This document shows, piece after piece, positions 9,184 through 16,125 of a stretch of DNA of 34,455 bases; the stretch's first letter is position 1; each line of letters begins with the position of its first letter. The notes under the pieces were generated by a model. The model searched no databases, was not told the origin of the DNA, and saw only the letters and a list, made by a program, of their open reading frames with translations. The position numbers and the translations under genes were made by a program. The stretch spans positions 1-34,455 of the forward strand of contig LWRO01000047.1 in the NCBI GenBank assembly GCA_001657325.1, in the 5' to 3' direction. The stretch is from Geitlerinema sp. BBD 1991-9 (GTDB taxonomy: Bacteria; Cyanobacteriota; Cyanobacteriia; Cyanobacteriales; Geitlerinemataceae).

Positions 9184-9227
9184 TATAATACCTGTTCTCG
9201 AGTTTCTCGTGCGATCTCAACGAGAAC
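9184..9227 (+). promoter_or_regulatory. Candidate -10 box and inverted repeat in the divergent gap
   Basis: A perfect TATAAT (9184-9189) is followed 4 bases later by an inverted repeat GTTCTCG (9194-9200) / CGAGAAC (9221-9227). The upstream hexamer at 17-bp spacing (TTTCGA) is a poor -35, so any promoter would need an activator. The repeat may be an operator for the regulator gene beside it or may act in the 5' leader of the methyltransferase gene. Confidence 0.3.
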
Positions 9228-9340
9228 AAATGAGGCGCTCTCTCCTTTATTTGATATAAGGTTTGATGGTGAGTCTACCGTGTTCTCCTTTAGCACGAGA
9301 TAGGATTGTTAAAAGCGATCTCGTTTCCTTCGATGCCGTT

Positions 9341-9973
9341 ATGACTTCCTCGTTCTTTGACCGAAAACGCACGTTGTTCGATCGCTGGGCCCCCAACTAC
9401 GACGTGTTATTCACCACCGTTTTTTACCAAGCCATCCACCAGCGACTGTTGGAATTCCTCGAACTTCCGCCCTCGCCTCGGATTCTGGATTTAGGATGTG
9501 GTACGGGGCGATTACTCGATCGACTGGCGACAACTTATCCCGACTTACAAGGAACGGGGGTCGATCTATCGTCGGAAATGCTACAACAAGCGAGACGACG
9601 CAACCGATTTCCCGATCGAATCGACTTTCAATCGGGAAACGTTGAACATTTACCCTTTGACGGCGAACAGTTCGATGCGGTATTTTGCACCGTTAGCTTT
9701 TTACACTATCCCCACCCCGATCGAGCCATTTCCGAAGTCGATCGAGTCCTGAAAGCGGGGGGACGGTTTTATCTGGTTGATTATCTCCCCTTCGAGTTTC
9801 TCAACACGGAATCAGCCGCGTCTGTTTCCACTGCGGGTCTGAAATTTTACACTCGATCGCAACGTGAATCGTTAGCCAAACCGGTCAGTTGGACTTGTGA
9901 AGCTCATCACCACCTTCTCATCCGTATCGTGTTAACCGTATTTTGCAAAGCTTCAAATGAGATGATGGGATAA
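9341..9973 (+). CDS. Class I SAM-dependent methyltransferase
   Basis: The Rossmann-type methyltransferase fold is clear: motif I ILDLGCGTGRLLDRL, the acidic end of the second strand GTGVDLSSEML, FQSGNVEHLPFDGEQFDAVFC (motifs II-III) and LKAGGRFYLVDY. The last third (GLKFYTRSQRESL...) is a small C-terminal cap. Substrate unknown; the layout resembles Methyltransf_11/UbiE-like enzymes. I take the ATG at 9341, because the preceding 26 codons from an alternative ATG at 9263 show no similarity to a usual N-terminus. rnhA follows 78 bases later on the same strand. Confidence 0.85.
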   Translation: MTSSFFDRKRTLFDRWAPNYDVLFTTVFYQAIHQRLLEFLELPPSPRILDLGCGTGRLLDRLATTYPDLQGTGVDLSSEMLQQARRRNRFPDRIDFQSGNVEHLPFDGEQFDAVFCTVSFLHYPHPDRAISEVDRVLKAGGRFYLVDYLPFEFLNTESAASVSTAGLKFYTRSQRESLAKPVSWTCEAHHHLLIRIVLTVFCKASNEMMG

Positions 9974-10051
9974 TTGAGGTGAGGCGAGGGTGAGATCTTT
10001 TCTCTTCTCGGTTGCCTCTGACCGTTTGCTTCTTATCCTTTCTCTTTTTTT

Positions 10052-10534
10052 ATGAACAAACAAGTCACAATTTACACCGACGGTGCTTGTAGTGGAAATC
10101 CTGGCGTCGGAGGGTATGGAACGATTTTGATTTACGGCGAACATCGGAAAGAACTGTCAGGTGGATTTCGTCGAACGACGAACAATCGCATGGAAATGAT
10201 GGCGGCGATCGTGGGATTAGAGGCACTCAAATATCCTTGTGCGGTGTCGCTTTATGCAGATTCAAAATATCTAATCGATGCCATCAAACAAGGTTGGGCA
10301 AAGCGCTGGAAAGCCAATGGTTGGCGACGCAATAAAAAAGAGATGGCCAAAAACCCCGATTTATGGGAACAGTTACTCGAACTGTGCGATCGACATCAGG
10401 TTGAATTTTTCTGGGTGAAGGGTCATTCGGGGCATCCAGAAAACGAACGCTGCGATCGATTGGCGGTTGCTGCTTCCCAACAAGCCAATTTACCCCCCGA
10501 CGAGGAATACGAACGAGAAGAAAAATTAGGTTAA
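10052..10534 (+). CDS. rnhA: Ribonuclease HI
   Basis: Endonuclease that cuts the RNA strand of RNA-DNA hybrids, for primer and R-loop removal. At 160 residues it has the usual length. The DEDD catalytic residues are in place: Asp10 ([12 protein letters not shown]), Glu48 (NNRMEMMA), Asp70 (YADSKYL) and Asp135 (NERCDRLA), with His125 in WVKGHSGH and the basic-protrusion-like segment [11 protein letters not shown]. The ATG start is preceded by T-rich sequence without a strong ribosome-binding site. folP follows 52 bases later. Confidence 0.97.
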   Translation: MNKQVTIYTDGACSGNPGVGGYGTILIYGEHRKELSGGFRRTTNNRMEMMAAIVGLEALKYPCAVSLYADSKYLIDAIKQGWAKRWKANGWRRNKKEMAKNPDLWEQLLELCDRHQVEFFWVKGHSGHPENERCDRLAVAASQQANLPPDEEYEREEKLG

Positions 10535-10586
10535 TCCAGACAACTAGCTAACTCAATGGTGTAATGACAAGATATCCTCTCACATC

Positions 10587-11462
10587 ATGGTTGATTTGAA
10601 AAATTCCGTTTTAACAATTCGCGATCGAGCCTTTGAATGGGGAACTCGAACCTATATGATGGGCGTTCTCAACGTCACGCCGGATAGTTTCAGCGATGGG
10701 GGAGAGTTCGATAATTTCGAGGTGGCGATCGAACGATCTCGACAGATGGAACGCGACGGCGCAGATATCCTCGATATTGGCGGCCAGTCTACACGACCGG
10801 GTGCAGAAGAAGTCTCGGTATCAGAAGAGATCGATCGTGTGGTTCCCGTTATCGAAGCCATCCGCAAAAACAGTTCGATTCCCATTTCGATCGATACCTA
10901 TCGCGCCGCCGTCGCCAAAGCGGCACTCGATGCGGGTGCCGATCTCGTCAACGACGTGACGGGAGGAACCGTCGATGCGGAAATGCTGCCGTTGGTTGGA
11001 GAACGAGGGGTTGCCGTGGTGCTGATGCATATGCGCGGAACGCCGAAAACCATGCAAAAATTGACCGATTACGAAGATCTTGTCGGGGAAATTTGTGACT
11101 GTTTGCAACGTCACGTCACGGCGGCGACGGCTTGCGGTGTAGCACTCGATCGAATCATCCTCGATCCGGGAATTGGTTTCGCGAAAACTTACGACCAAAA
11201 CATCGAATTGTTGCGGCGACTTCCCGAGTTGCGCGAGTTGGGATATCCGCTATTGGTTGGCGTATCGCGGAAAAGTTTTATCGGCAAAATTCTCGATCGA
11301 GAGAATCCAAAAGATCGCGTTTGGGGAACAGCGGCGGCTTGTAGTGCGGCGATCGATCGATCGGCCGACATTTTGCGCGTTCACGACGTATCCCAAATGT
11401 GCGATGTCGCGAAAGTTGCCGATGCAATTTTTCGTCGATCGAGTCGATCGATGAGTATCTAA
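10587..11462 (+). CDS. folP: Dihydropteroate synthase
   Basis: Joins 4-aminobenzoate to the pterin diphosphate in folate synthesis (cytoplasm). The 291-residue TIM-barrel protein shows the two diagnostic segments MGVLNVTPDSFSDGGEF (about 25-41) and DILDIGGQSTRPGAEEV (about 60-76), then SIDTYRA, LVNDVTGG, LMHMRGTPKTMQ, LDPGIGFAKT and LLVGVSRKSFIG. The end ILRVHDVSQM is also typical. The start is ATG at 10587. Only 32 bases separate its stop from the next gene on the same strand. Confidence 0.97.
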   Translation: MVDLKNSVLTIRDRAFEWGTRTYMMGVLNVTPDSFSDGGEFDNFEVAIERSRQMERDGADILDIGGQSTRPGAEEVSVSEEIDRVVPVIEAIRKNSSIPISIDTYRAAVAKAALDAGADLVNDVTGGTVDAEMLPLVGERGVAVVLMHMRGTPKTMQKLTDYEDLVGEICDCLQRHVTAATACGVALDRIILDPGIGFAKTYDQNIELLRRLPELRELGYPLLVGVSRKSFIGKILDRENPKDRVWGTAAACSAAIDRSADILRVHDVSQMCDVAKVADAIFRRSSRSMSI

Positions 11463-11494
11463 CATTTTCCTGCAAGGACGTGCAGAGGCGAACA

Positions 11495-12052
11495 ATGTCC
11501 GATGAAATCTCCCAACCCAATCCTCAAATTTTAATTCGCGAAATGGGCATTGACGATATCGCGCCCATTTTTCACTTAGGCGAAAAATTATTTTCTAACG
11601 ATCTCTATCCAACGTTGTATCGTACCTGGGATGAGTGGGAAGTGACGGGGGCCTACAATACCGATTCAGATTTGTGTTTAGTAGGAGAAGTAGAAAGTCA
11701 GTTTGCAGGATTTATTTTAGGTACGGTCGTCGAGAAAAAATCCAATGTTTACAGTTATATTCGCTGGTTAGGAGTTAAGCCTGATTTTCATCGGCTTGGG
11801 ATTGCGGGAAAATTGGTCGATCGATTTATCGAACGGACGATCGGCCAGGGTGCAGATACTGTTTTAATGGATACCGATCCGTCCAACGAAGCCGCGATTA
11901 AATTTTTCACCAGTAAAGGCTTTGGAAATCCCCGACAACACGTTTATTTGTCGTTGAATTTGAGCGAACACGAGTATTACGGCAAATTGCTCGATTACGA
12001 GCGCGATCGAGCGGAACGAATTGCGGGAATGTTGCGCCGCTATCGCCAGTAA
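11495..12052 (+). CDS. GNAT-family N-acetyltransferase
   Basis: The 185-residue protein has the GNAT acetyl-CoA fold: core strand ending YSYIRWLGVKPDFHRLGIAGKL with the pyrophosphate-binding R-x-x-G-x-A pattern, followed by VDRFIERTIGQGADTVLMDTDPSNEAAIKFFTSKGF (motif B). The acyl acceptor is not predictable. I use the ATG at 11495 because a GAGG sits 8 bases upstream, and because a longer frame from 11399 would overlap folP by 64 bases. The stop is followed directly by heptanucleotide tandem repeats. Confidence 0.88.
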   Translation: MSDEISQPNPQILIREMGIDDIAPIFHLGEKLFSNDLYPTLYRTWDEWEVTGAYNTDSDLCLVGEVESQFAGFILGTVVEKKSNVYSYIRWLGVKPDFHRLGIAGKLVDRFIERTIGQGADTVLMDTDPSNEAAIKFFTSKGFGNPRQHVYLSLNLSEHEYYGKLLDYERDRAERIAGMLRRYRQ

Positions 12053-12085
12053 CTGGTGACTGGTGACTGGCGACTGGTGACTGAT
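12051..12085 (+). repeat. Heptanucleotide short tandem repeats (CTGGTGA type)
   Basis: Four units of the form ACTGGTG/ACTGGCG follow the acetyltransferase stop and end in ACTGATAAC. Related heptamer runs are at 22025-22058 and 24702-24861. This is the form of the short tandemly repeated repetitive sequences known from filamentous cyanobacteria. Confidence 0.6.
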
Positions 12086-12136
12086 AACATCCCAACTCTC
12101 CCAGTACAATACAAACGACGTTTTCCCAAACTGCCC

Positions 12137-12568
12137 ATGGACGAACCGAAACTGACTCCCGCCGAAATGCAGCACGCCCAACAACTCCTGCACGACTACG
12201 CCCCCGCAGGGGAAGCGATGGCGGTTCTCGAACATCACCACGGCAACATCAGCACCAGCATCGGCGAACTGTGGGAATGTGCGGTTCCCCCAGAACAGCG
12301 TCCCTTCGACGTTCCTCGCGAGTCCCTATGGTCAGTAATTCGGCGCGTTCTGCGAGACGAGATTTGTGGCGACGAGGGTTTTTTGGCCAAGGTAACGGCG
12401 TACACCCGCAAACCGGAAGACGCAGCGCTGTTAACGGGCATCATTATCTATCTGTTGGAACTGACTGCGTTACCCATCAGTCCCGCCATTGCGACGATCG
12501 TGGTGTTGTATATCGTCAAGGTGGGGTTGCGGATATTTTGTGAATACACGGAACCCGACGTGCCGTAG
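12137..12568 (+). CDS. Conserved-looking small protein with C-terminal hydrophobic helices
   Basis: The 143-residue protein is unrecognised. The first ~100 residues are soluble and acidic with a His-rich turn (EHHHGN), and the C-terminal part has two hydrophobic stretches, ALLTGIIIYLLELTALPI and PAIATIVVLYIVKVGLRIF, consistent with a membrane hairpin. The ATG at 12137 is chosen; an upstream frame from 12056 would start inside the tandem repeats. Codon use resembles that of the neighbouring core genes, so it is probably real. Confidence 0.65.
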   Translation: MDEPKLTPAEMQHAQQLLHDYAPAGEAMAVLEHHHGNISTSIGELWECAVPPEQRPFDVPRESLWSVIRRVLRDEICGDEGFLAKVTAYTRKPEDAALLTGIIIYLLELTALPISPAIATIVVLYIVKVGLRIFCEYTEPDVP

Positions 12569-12611
12569 TGGACTTCGCTGTTGCAGGTTAGAAATCTGCA
12601 CGACCGGAGAT

Positions 12612-12640
12612 TTTAAATCTCAAATAATTTGAGATTTAAA
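12612..12640. repeat. Perfect 13-bp inverted repeat with 3-base loop
   Basis: TTTAAATCTCAAA (12612-12624) and TTTGAGATTTAAA (12628-12640) form a perfect stem around TAA. It lies 44 bases past the gene ending at 12568. There is no clear T run on either side, so it may be a weak terminator, a 3' stabilising hairpin or a protein-binding site. Confidence 0.5.
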
Positions 12641-12737
12641 TTGAGAAGTAAACTCGGTTAAATCGAGTTAGAAGCTATCAGCTTGGTACAGCATAATAAT
12701 GCTTCGTTTTGGCTTTTGTCGAATCTCAAGCGCCAAT

Positions 12738-12830
12738 TATAGCAGTCGCCAGAACAGCCAGGACATTGTCAAGTCTGGAAGTTACACACAATCAGAGCCG
12801 ACTGTCCTCACCCAATTGGCGAGCGCTATA
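12738..12830. repeat. Candidate small inverted-repeat element
   Basis: The ends share an imperfect inverted repeat: TATAGC..TCGCCA...AGGACA at 12738 onward and its complement TGTCCT...TGGCGA..GCTATA up to 12830. The interior has no gene. No target duplication could be seen. It lies in a gene-poor gap rich in relics. Confidence 0.3.
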
Positions 12831-12889
12831 GCACAGGGCAATCTTCTTGATTTACTGTTTGTTATAAGAGTGCAAAACCCGAGCATACA

Positions 12890-13148
12890 CAGTACGTCGT
12901 CATCAAGCCCGTCATCTTGGCCTTACTGATGGGCTTTGCGGTGCTGCGCTTCGTTGTCCAACCCGAAACGGCGGCTGGTGACGGACGGCGAGGCTGTTTA
13001 TGTCACTGGCCAACAGATTGAAGTTGAGAAACTTTCGATCGATGTCCGTTAGACGAGGCGGTTTCGGTGGTGGGCGATCGGTACGGTGTGGGGACGTTGA
13101 CGGTAAAAACGGTGATGCCATCGCCGTTTTCAGAACTGACAGACTGAT
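12890..13148 (+). pseudogene. Frameshifted gene relic, copy 1
   Basis: Coding-like fragments lie in shifting frames: a hydrophobic segment VIKPVILALLMGFAVLRFVV, then LVTDGEAVYVTGQQIEVEKL, then after a one-base frame change PLDEAVSVVGDRYGVGTLTV ending at a TGA near 13144. The last ~95 bases are nearly identical to 14216-14318. I cannot name the parent gene; the order (membrane helix, then a beta-rich segment) would fit a membrane-anchored periplasmic protein. It ends across the 3' end of the LRR gene. Confidence 0.5.
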
Positions 13149-14089
13149 TCGGGTCGGACGGGACAGGTTCGATCGATGAGGGGGTTGCCAGCGAGCTTAA
13201 GCCGTATCAAATTAGTGAGATTGTCTAAGGGAGAGATATCCTCGATGTCATTGTCCCGAAGGTAAAGCTCTCTCAGATTAGTCAGATTGGCTAAGGGAGA
13301 AACATCTGCGATTTCATTACCACCTAAGTCAAGCAGTGTCAGATTAGTCAGGTTATCTAAAGCAGAGACATCCTCTATTTGATTAAAACCGAGGTAAAGC
13401 AGTGTCAGATTAGTCAGGTCAGCCAAGGGAAAAACATCTGCGATTTCATTACCACCTAGGTCAAGCAGTGTCAGATTAGTCAGGTTAGCTAAGGGAGAGA
13501 CATCTGCAATTTGATTAAAACTGAGGTAAAGCTCTCTCAGATTAGTCAGGTTAGCTAAGGGAGAGACATCCTCTATTTGATTAACCCCAAGAGCAAGCCC
13601 TCTCAGATTAATCAAGTTGGCTAAAGCAGAGACATTCGCGATTTCATTATCATCGAGATAAAGCTCTCTCAGATTAATCAGATTGCTTAAGGGAGAGACA
13701 TCCTCTATTTGATTAAAACCGATGTAAAGCTTTGTCAGATTGGTCAGATTGGCTAAGGGAGAAACATCCTCTATTTCATTAAAACCAAGGGAAAGCTCTC
13801 TCAGATTAGTCAGGTTAGCTAAGGGAGAAATATCTGCGGTGTGATTAAAATTGAGGGAAAGCTCTCTCAGATTAGCGATCGCTCCCTCAGCAAGATCGCA
13901 TTCCTGTGTCCCAACTTTTGCCAACAATACCTCAACTGTATGCCTGGCTTCTGGGGTCAACTGCTCTCGGTTTCGACACCAATCACCGAACGTCTCGAAC
14001 TCGGAGGGATTGGCTTGGGCGAGAACGCTTTGATGACTGGCGATGATTGTCAGAGCGGACAGCAGACTGACACTGATGATATTTTTCAC
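13130..14089 (-). CDS. Secreted leucine-rich-repeat protein (internalin/SDS22-type repeats)
   Basis: The 319-residue protein begins with a signal peptide (KNIISVSLLSALTIIASHQSVLAQ, likely cut after AQ). After a spacer, about 10 regular 22-residue repeats run from roughly residue 75 to 295, consensus LTNLRELYLGFNQIEDVSPLAN, followed by a short C-terminal cap with two Cys (CPVRPESVC). Such LRR solenoids bind proteins; the partner here is unknown. I choose the GTG at 14089 because GGAG lies about 10 bases upstream and it gives a clean signal peptide; the frame stays open to 14197, but that part reads antisense to a gene relic. The repeat units are very alike at DNA level, implying recent expansion. 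Confidence 0.8.
   Translation of the reverse strand: MKNIISVSLLSALTIIASHQSVLAQANPSEFETFGDWCRNREQLTPEARHTVEVLLAKVGTQECDLAEGAIANLRELSLNFNHTADISPLANLTNLRELSLGFNEIEDVSPLANLTNLTKLYIGFNQIEDVSPLSNLINLRELYLDDNEIANVSALANLINLRGLALGVNQIEDVSPLANLTNLRELYLSFNQIADVSPLANLTNLTLLDLGGNEIADVFPLADLTNLTLLYLGFNQIEDVSALDNLTNLTLLDLGGNEIADVSPLANLTNLRELYLRDNDIEDISPLDNLTNLIRLKLAGNPLIDRTCPVRPESVCQF
13200..13870. repeat. 66-bp tandem repeats encoding the LRR array
   Basis: About ten 66-base units, each containing CTCTCAGATTAGTCAGGTT or a close variant, are in register with the 22-residue protein repeats. Their high identity makes unit gain and loss by recombination likely. Confidence 0.75.
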
Positions 14090-14106
14090 GATCGCTTTTC
14101 TCCATT

Positions 14107-14319
14107 TTGAGTTCAAGATACGCCAAACTCGGCTCGATCGAGTTCGGGGACGAAGTCTCGTTGCAACCCGACCCACTGCAACATCGGATGGTGACACTGA
14201 CGGGAGATGTGCTGCGGTTCGATCGACGTCCGCTAGAGGAGGCGGTTTCGGTGGTGGGCGATCGGTATGGCGTAGGGACGTTGACGGTTAAGACTGTGAG
14301 GATGCCGTCGCCGTGGTGA
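14107..14319 (+). pseudogene. Gene relic, copy 2 of the repeat flanking the LRR gene
   Basis: The frame from 14107 contains GDVLRFDRRPLEEAVSVVGD and RYGVGTLTVKTV, matching copy 1 (13034-13130) at both DNA and protein level. It has no good start codon and stops at 14317-14319. Because copy 1 needs a frameshift to give the same peptide, at least one copy is dead. The pair forms direct repeats on either side of the LRR gene. Confidence 0.45.
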
Positions 14320-14444
14320 CGACGAGAGTACCCATGACATAATCTTTGAAATTGCTATGTTGTGGTTTGACCGCAAAATATAACCTGTTCAAAATCGACG
14401 CAAATGTATATTTGGACGTTTGAAGTGTTGCTAGTGAATCGTCA

Positions 14445-14475
14445 GAAGTTGTCAGGGTTTTGTCTTGACAACTTC
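14445..14475. promoter_or_regulatory. Perfect inverted repeat overlapping TTGACA
   Basis: GAAGTTGTCA (14445-14454) pairs with TGACAACTTC (14466-14475) around an 11-base loop. The right arm extended to CTTCAAACG (14472-14480) can instead pair with CGTTTGAAG at 14417-14425. It could be an operator or a switching leader. Confidence 0.4.
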
Positions 14476-14676
14476 AAACGCTGGAAAAGCTCTATATTCG
14501 TCCTAGCAAGCAATGTCAGTCTATTTTGATTTTTAGTCGCAACGTTAATTTATCTTAGATAAAATCTTGATTATGTTAGCTGTATTAAATCGTAAAATCT
14601 TTGAGTCTGACTATGCACAATAGCTAAATGGGTTTGTTACGATCGATTAACGATCGAGCTGACGATCTATATCAAA

Positions 14677-14703
14677 AGAGGCAGGACTGGTACTCCTGCC
14701 TCT
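14677..14703 (+). promoter_or_regulatory. 5' leader hairpin before small membrane gene
   Basis: AGAGGCAGGA (14677-14686) and TCCTGCCTCT (14694-14703) form a perfect 10-bp stem with a 7-base loop, about 18 bases before the AAAGGAGAAAAAG ribosome-binding region. No T run follows, so it may affect translation or RNA stability rather than terminate. Confidence 0.45.
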
Positions 14704-14732
14704 GAAACTCCCTTTATTCAAAGGAGAAAAAG

Positions 14733-14915
14733 ATGAAAAATCGTTTTCCCCATTATATCTGGGTTGTACTGGTAGTGCTTGGAATTCTTGCCCTGTGGGG
14801 ATTTCAAGCGCCTAGTACCAGGCAAGCTCTTCTAGAGCAAAGCCAACTTACGCTTACGGTGTTGGTAGCGATCGAGAAAATTGAATCGTATTTCGACGAC
14901 GATGTCGATTCTTAA
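14733..14915 (+). CDS. 60-residue single-pass membrane peptide
   Basis: The ATG follows an excellent ribosome-binding site (AAAGGAGAAAAAG). The peptide has a short basic N-terminus (MKNRFPHY), one hydrophobic helix (IWVVLVVLGILALWGF), and a soluble tail ending in acidic DDDVDS. I do not recognise it. A hairpin leader precedes it and a terminator follows, so it looks like a small self-contained transcription unit. Possibilities include a small membrane regulator or a subunit of a larger complex; nothing here decides between them. Confidence 0.65.
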   Translation: MKNRFPHYIWVVLVVLGILALWGFQAPSTRQALLEQSQLTLTVLVAIEKIESYFDDDVDS

Positions 14916-14948
14916 ACGAGATCGATCGCTGCTCGCCTAGATAGTGTG

Positions 14949-14978
14949 AAAAGCCGTCCGTCCTCACAGGCGGTTTTT
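14949..14978 (+). terminator. Terminator after the 60-residue gene
   Basis: AAAAGCCGTC (14949-14958) pairs with GGCGGTTTTT (14969-14978), with two G-T pairs, and ends in a run of five T. Confidence 0.65.
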
Positions 14979-14995
14979 GATTGCACCGTATTGCT

Positions 14996-15172
14996 ATGTC
15001 CCTATCGATCGAACAACTCACCGACTTTTACCGCCAGTACAACCCCAACTCTCTCGCGGCGGTGCGTCGCTTAGCTGACCCCACCGTGTCCGACGCGGAG
15101 AAAGCGTTAATTCGCGATCGGCTTGAGGGGCGTGAAGGTGCTATCGGAAAAACTCACCACAGCGACAACTGA
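14996..15172 (+). CDS. Possible small or truncated protein
   Basis: The 58-residue frame has a coding-like first part (SIEQLTDFYRQYNPNSLAAV, then helical and charged) but no clear ribosome-binding site. Its end overlaps the 3' end of the HNH gene on the other strand. It may be the N-terminal stub of a gene whose rest has been lost. Not recognised. Confidence 0.3.
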   Translation: MSLSIEQLTDFYRQYNPNSLAAVRRLADPTVSDAEKALIRDRLEGREGAIGKTHHSDN

Positions 15173-15438
15173 CCCGGTGAAACGTTCCCGCGACGGTTGC
15201 GGTGATACCAGAGGTGACAACCGGAACAGAGGGCGATGAGATTGTCTTGTCGATTGTCTTCTGGGGTGTAGTTGCAATGGTGAACGCTGAGGGTGCGGCG
15301 ATGGCGTTCGGAATTCGACAAGTTCGCCGTTGCGTCGCCCGGTTTGAGGCACTGTTTCCCGCACCGCTGACATTGCCAGTTCGCCCCTGCTTTGACCGCT
15401 AATGCGATCGATGGCCAGTCGGAAGGATATCGAGTCAC
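15154..15438 (-). CDS. HNH endonuclease-like protein
   Basis: The 94-residue protein has a CQRC knuckle (about residue 24), the SVHHCNY motif with the catalytic His, NLIALCSGCHLWYH with the second CxxC and the final metal-binding His, and the ending GNVSPGQLSLW seen in small cyanobacterial HNH proteins. It should be a metal-dependent DNA nuclease. I prefer the GTG at 15438 (AGGGG 9 bases upstream, family-like start TRYPSDW). A GTG at 15507 would overlap the toxin stop as GTGA and could allow coupled translation. The gene directly follows the toxin-antitoxin pair. Confidence 0.8.
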   Translation of the reverse strand: MTRYPSDWPSIALAVKAGANWQCQRCGKQCLKPGDATANLSNSERHRRTLSVHHCNYTPEDNRQDNLIALCSGCHLWYHRNRRGNVSPGQLSLW

Positions 15439-15503
15439 TATTTCAGCCCCTATGCTCTCTTCTCTGTGAGTTGGGAGATGTATGAAATGGAATGCCGGGT
15501 CGT

Positions 15504-15854
15504 TCACCTTTCAGGTTCATCGCCTAAGAGTCGGTCTAAGCTTTGCAATCTCTGTTGAGAGCTATGGCGAACTCGATGAATACGCACCGTTCCGTCTTGT
15601 TGCTCCGTTGCATCACTGACGGTGAACAAAATCCGAAAATGCTTTTTGTAGAGCAGTTGACGCACTTCAATTTCCAGGTATTCACCTTCGGGAGCTAACG
15701 AGCAACGCAGAGGAAACTTTTCTAGCGTCAACATGATTTCGTAGCATCCTCTAACCCAAGCATAGGCACGTTCTCGTGAATCTTGTGCGATCCAAAGAAA
15801 AATCTGCTCGACATCTGCTAATGCTGTCGGTGAGATGTCAATCCGGTATGCCAT
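15504..15854 (-). CDS. RelE/ParE-family toxin
   Basis: The 116-residue protein fits the RelE/ParE fold: YRIDISPTALADVEQIFLWI at the start, the R/K-rich strand RQLLYKKHFRILFTV, and the closing IHRVRHSSQQ. Members either cut mRNA at the ribosome (RelE) or poison gyrase (ParE); which applies cannot be told here. Its ATG lies within the 3' end of the antitoxin gene (17-base overlap), the usual antitoxin-first order that couples their expression. Confidence 0.88.
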   Translation of the reverse strand: MAYRIDISPTALADVEQIFLWIAQDSRERAYAWVRGCYEIMLTLEKFPLRCSLAPEGEYLEIEVRQLLYKKHFRILFTVSDATEQQDGTVRIHRVRHSSQQRLQSLDRLLGDEPER

Positions 15855-16125
15855 ATTTTTCTTGAAGCTGTTTCCACGCCTCTTTTAAAGGCATCCCTTC
15901 CCCACGATCGAACTCTTCGATACTCTTCCGAATGCCTGCTAGAGATTCCAATAACTCAATCCGATCCAGAAGCTGCTGGTAGCTTTCAGCATCTTGAACT
16001 ACAGCCGCCGCTTTACCGTTCACGGTCAGAACGATGGGGGCTTTGGTTTCTCTGAGCCGAGACAAAAATGCTTTCGCACCCCGTTGGAACTCCGAGAGTG
16101 GGTGGATATCACTGAGGCTAAACAT
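15838..16125 (-). CDS. Phd/YefM-family antitoxin
   Basis: The 95-residue protein has the Phd/YefM N-terminal fold (the pattern PLSEFQRGAKAFLSRLRET, then APIVLTVNGKAAAVV and DAESYQQLLDRIELLES), which binds DNA and represses its own operon. The C-terminal acidic/helical tail would cover the toxin. ATG start at 16125. The tail overlaps the toxin start. Confidence 0.9.
   Translation of the reverse strand: MFSLSDIHPLSEFQRGAKAFLSRLRETKAPIVLTVNGKAAAVVQDAESYQQLLDRIELLESLAGIRKSIEEFDRGEGMPLKEAWKQLQEKYGIPD

Larger units (their letters stand above)
14320..14732. other. 413-bp AT-rich leader region with several hairpins
   Basis: No gene is visible. The stretch holds a perfect 10-bp hairpin at 14445-14475, an overlapping alternative pairing with 14417-14425, a CGATCG inverted repeat near 14641-14657, and a perfect 10-bp hairpin at 14677-14703 just before the 60-residue gene. 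A perfect TTGACA is at 14465-14470, but the nearest TATATT (14493-14498) is 22 bases away, too far for a standard promoter. Confidence 0.5.

Noticed and set aside
12699-12929. 76-codon plus-strand frame in the gap after 12568
   Set aside because: Runs through the candidate inverted-repeat element and has no ribosome-binding site or coding-like composition.
13200-13870. CRISPR-like regular repeats
   Set aside because: The 66-bp period matches a 22-residue LRR protein repeat in frame, and there are no unique spacers.
14465-14498. Standard promoter TTGACA...TATATT
   Set aside because: The spacer is 22 bases, outside the usual 16-18.
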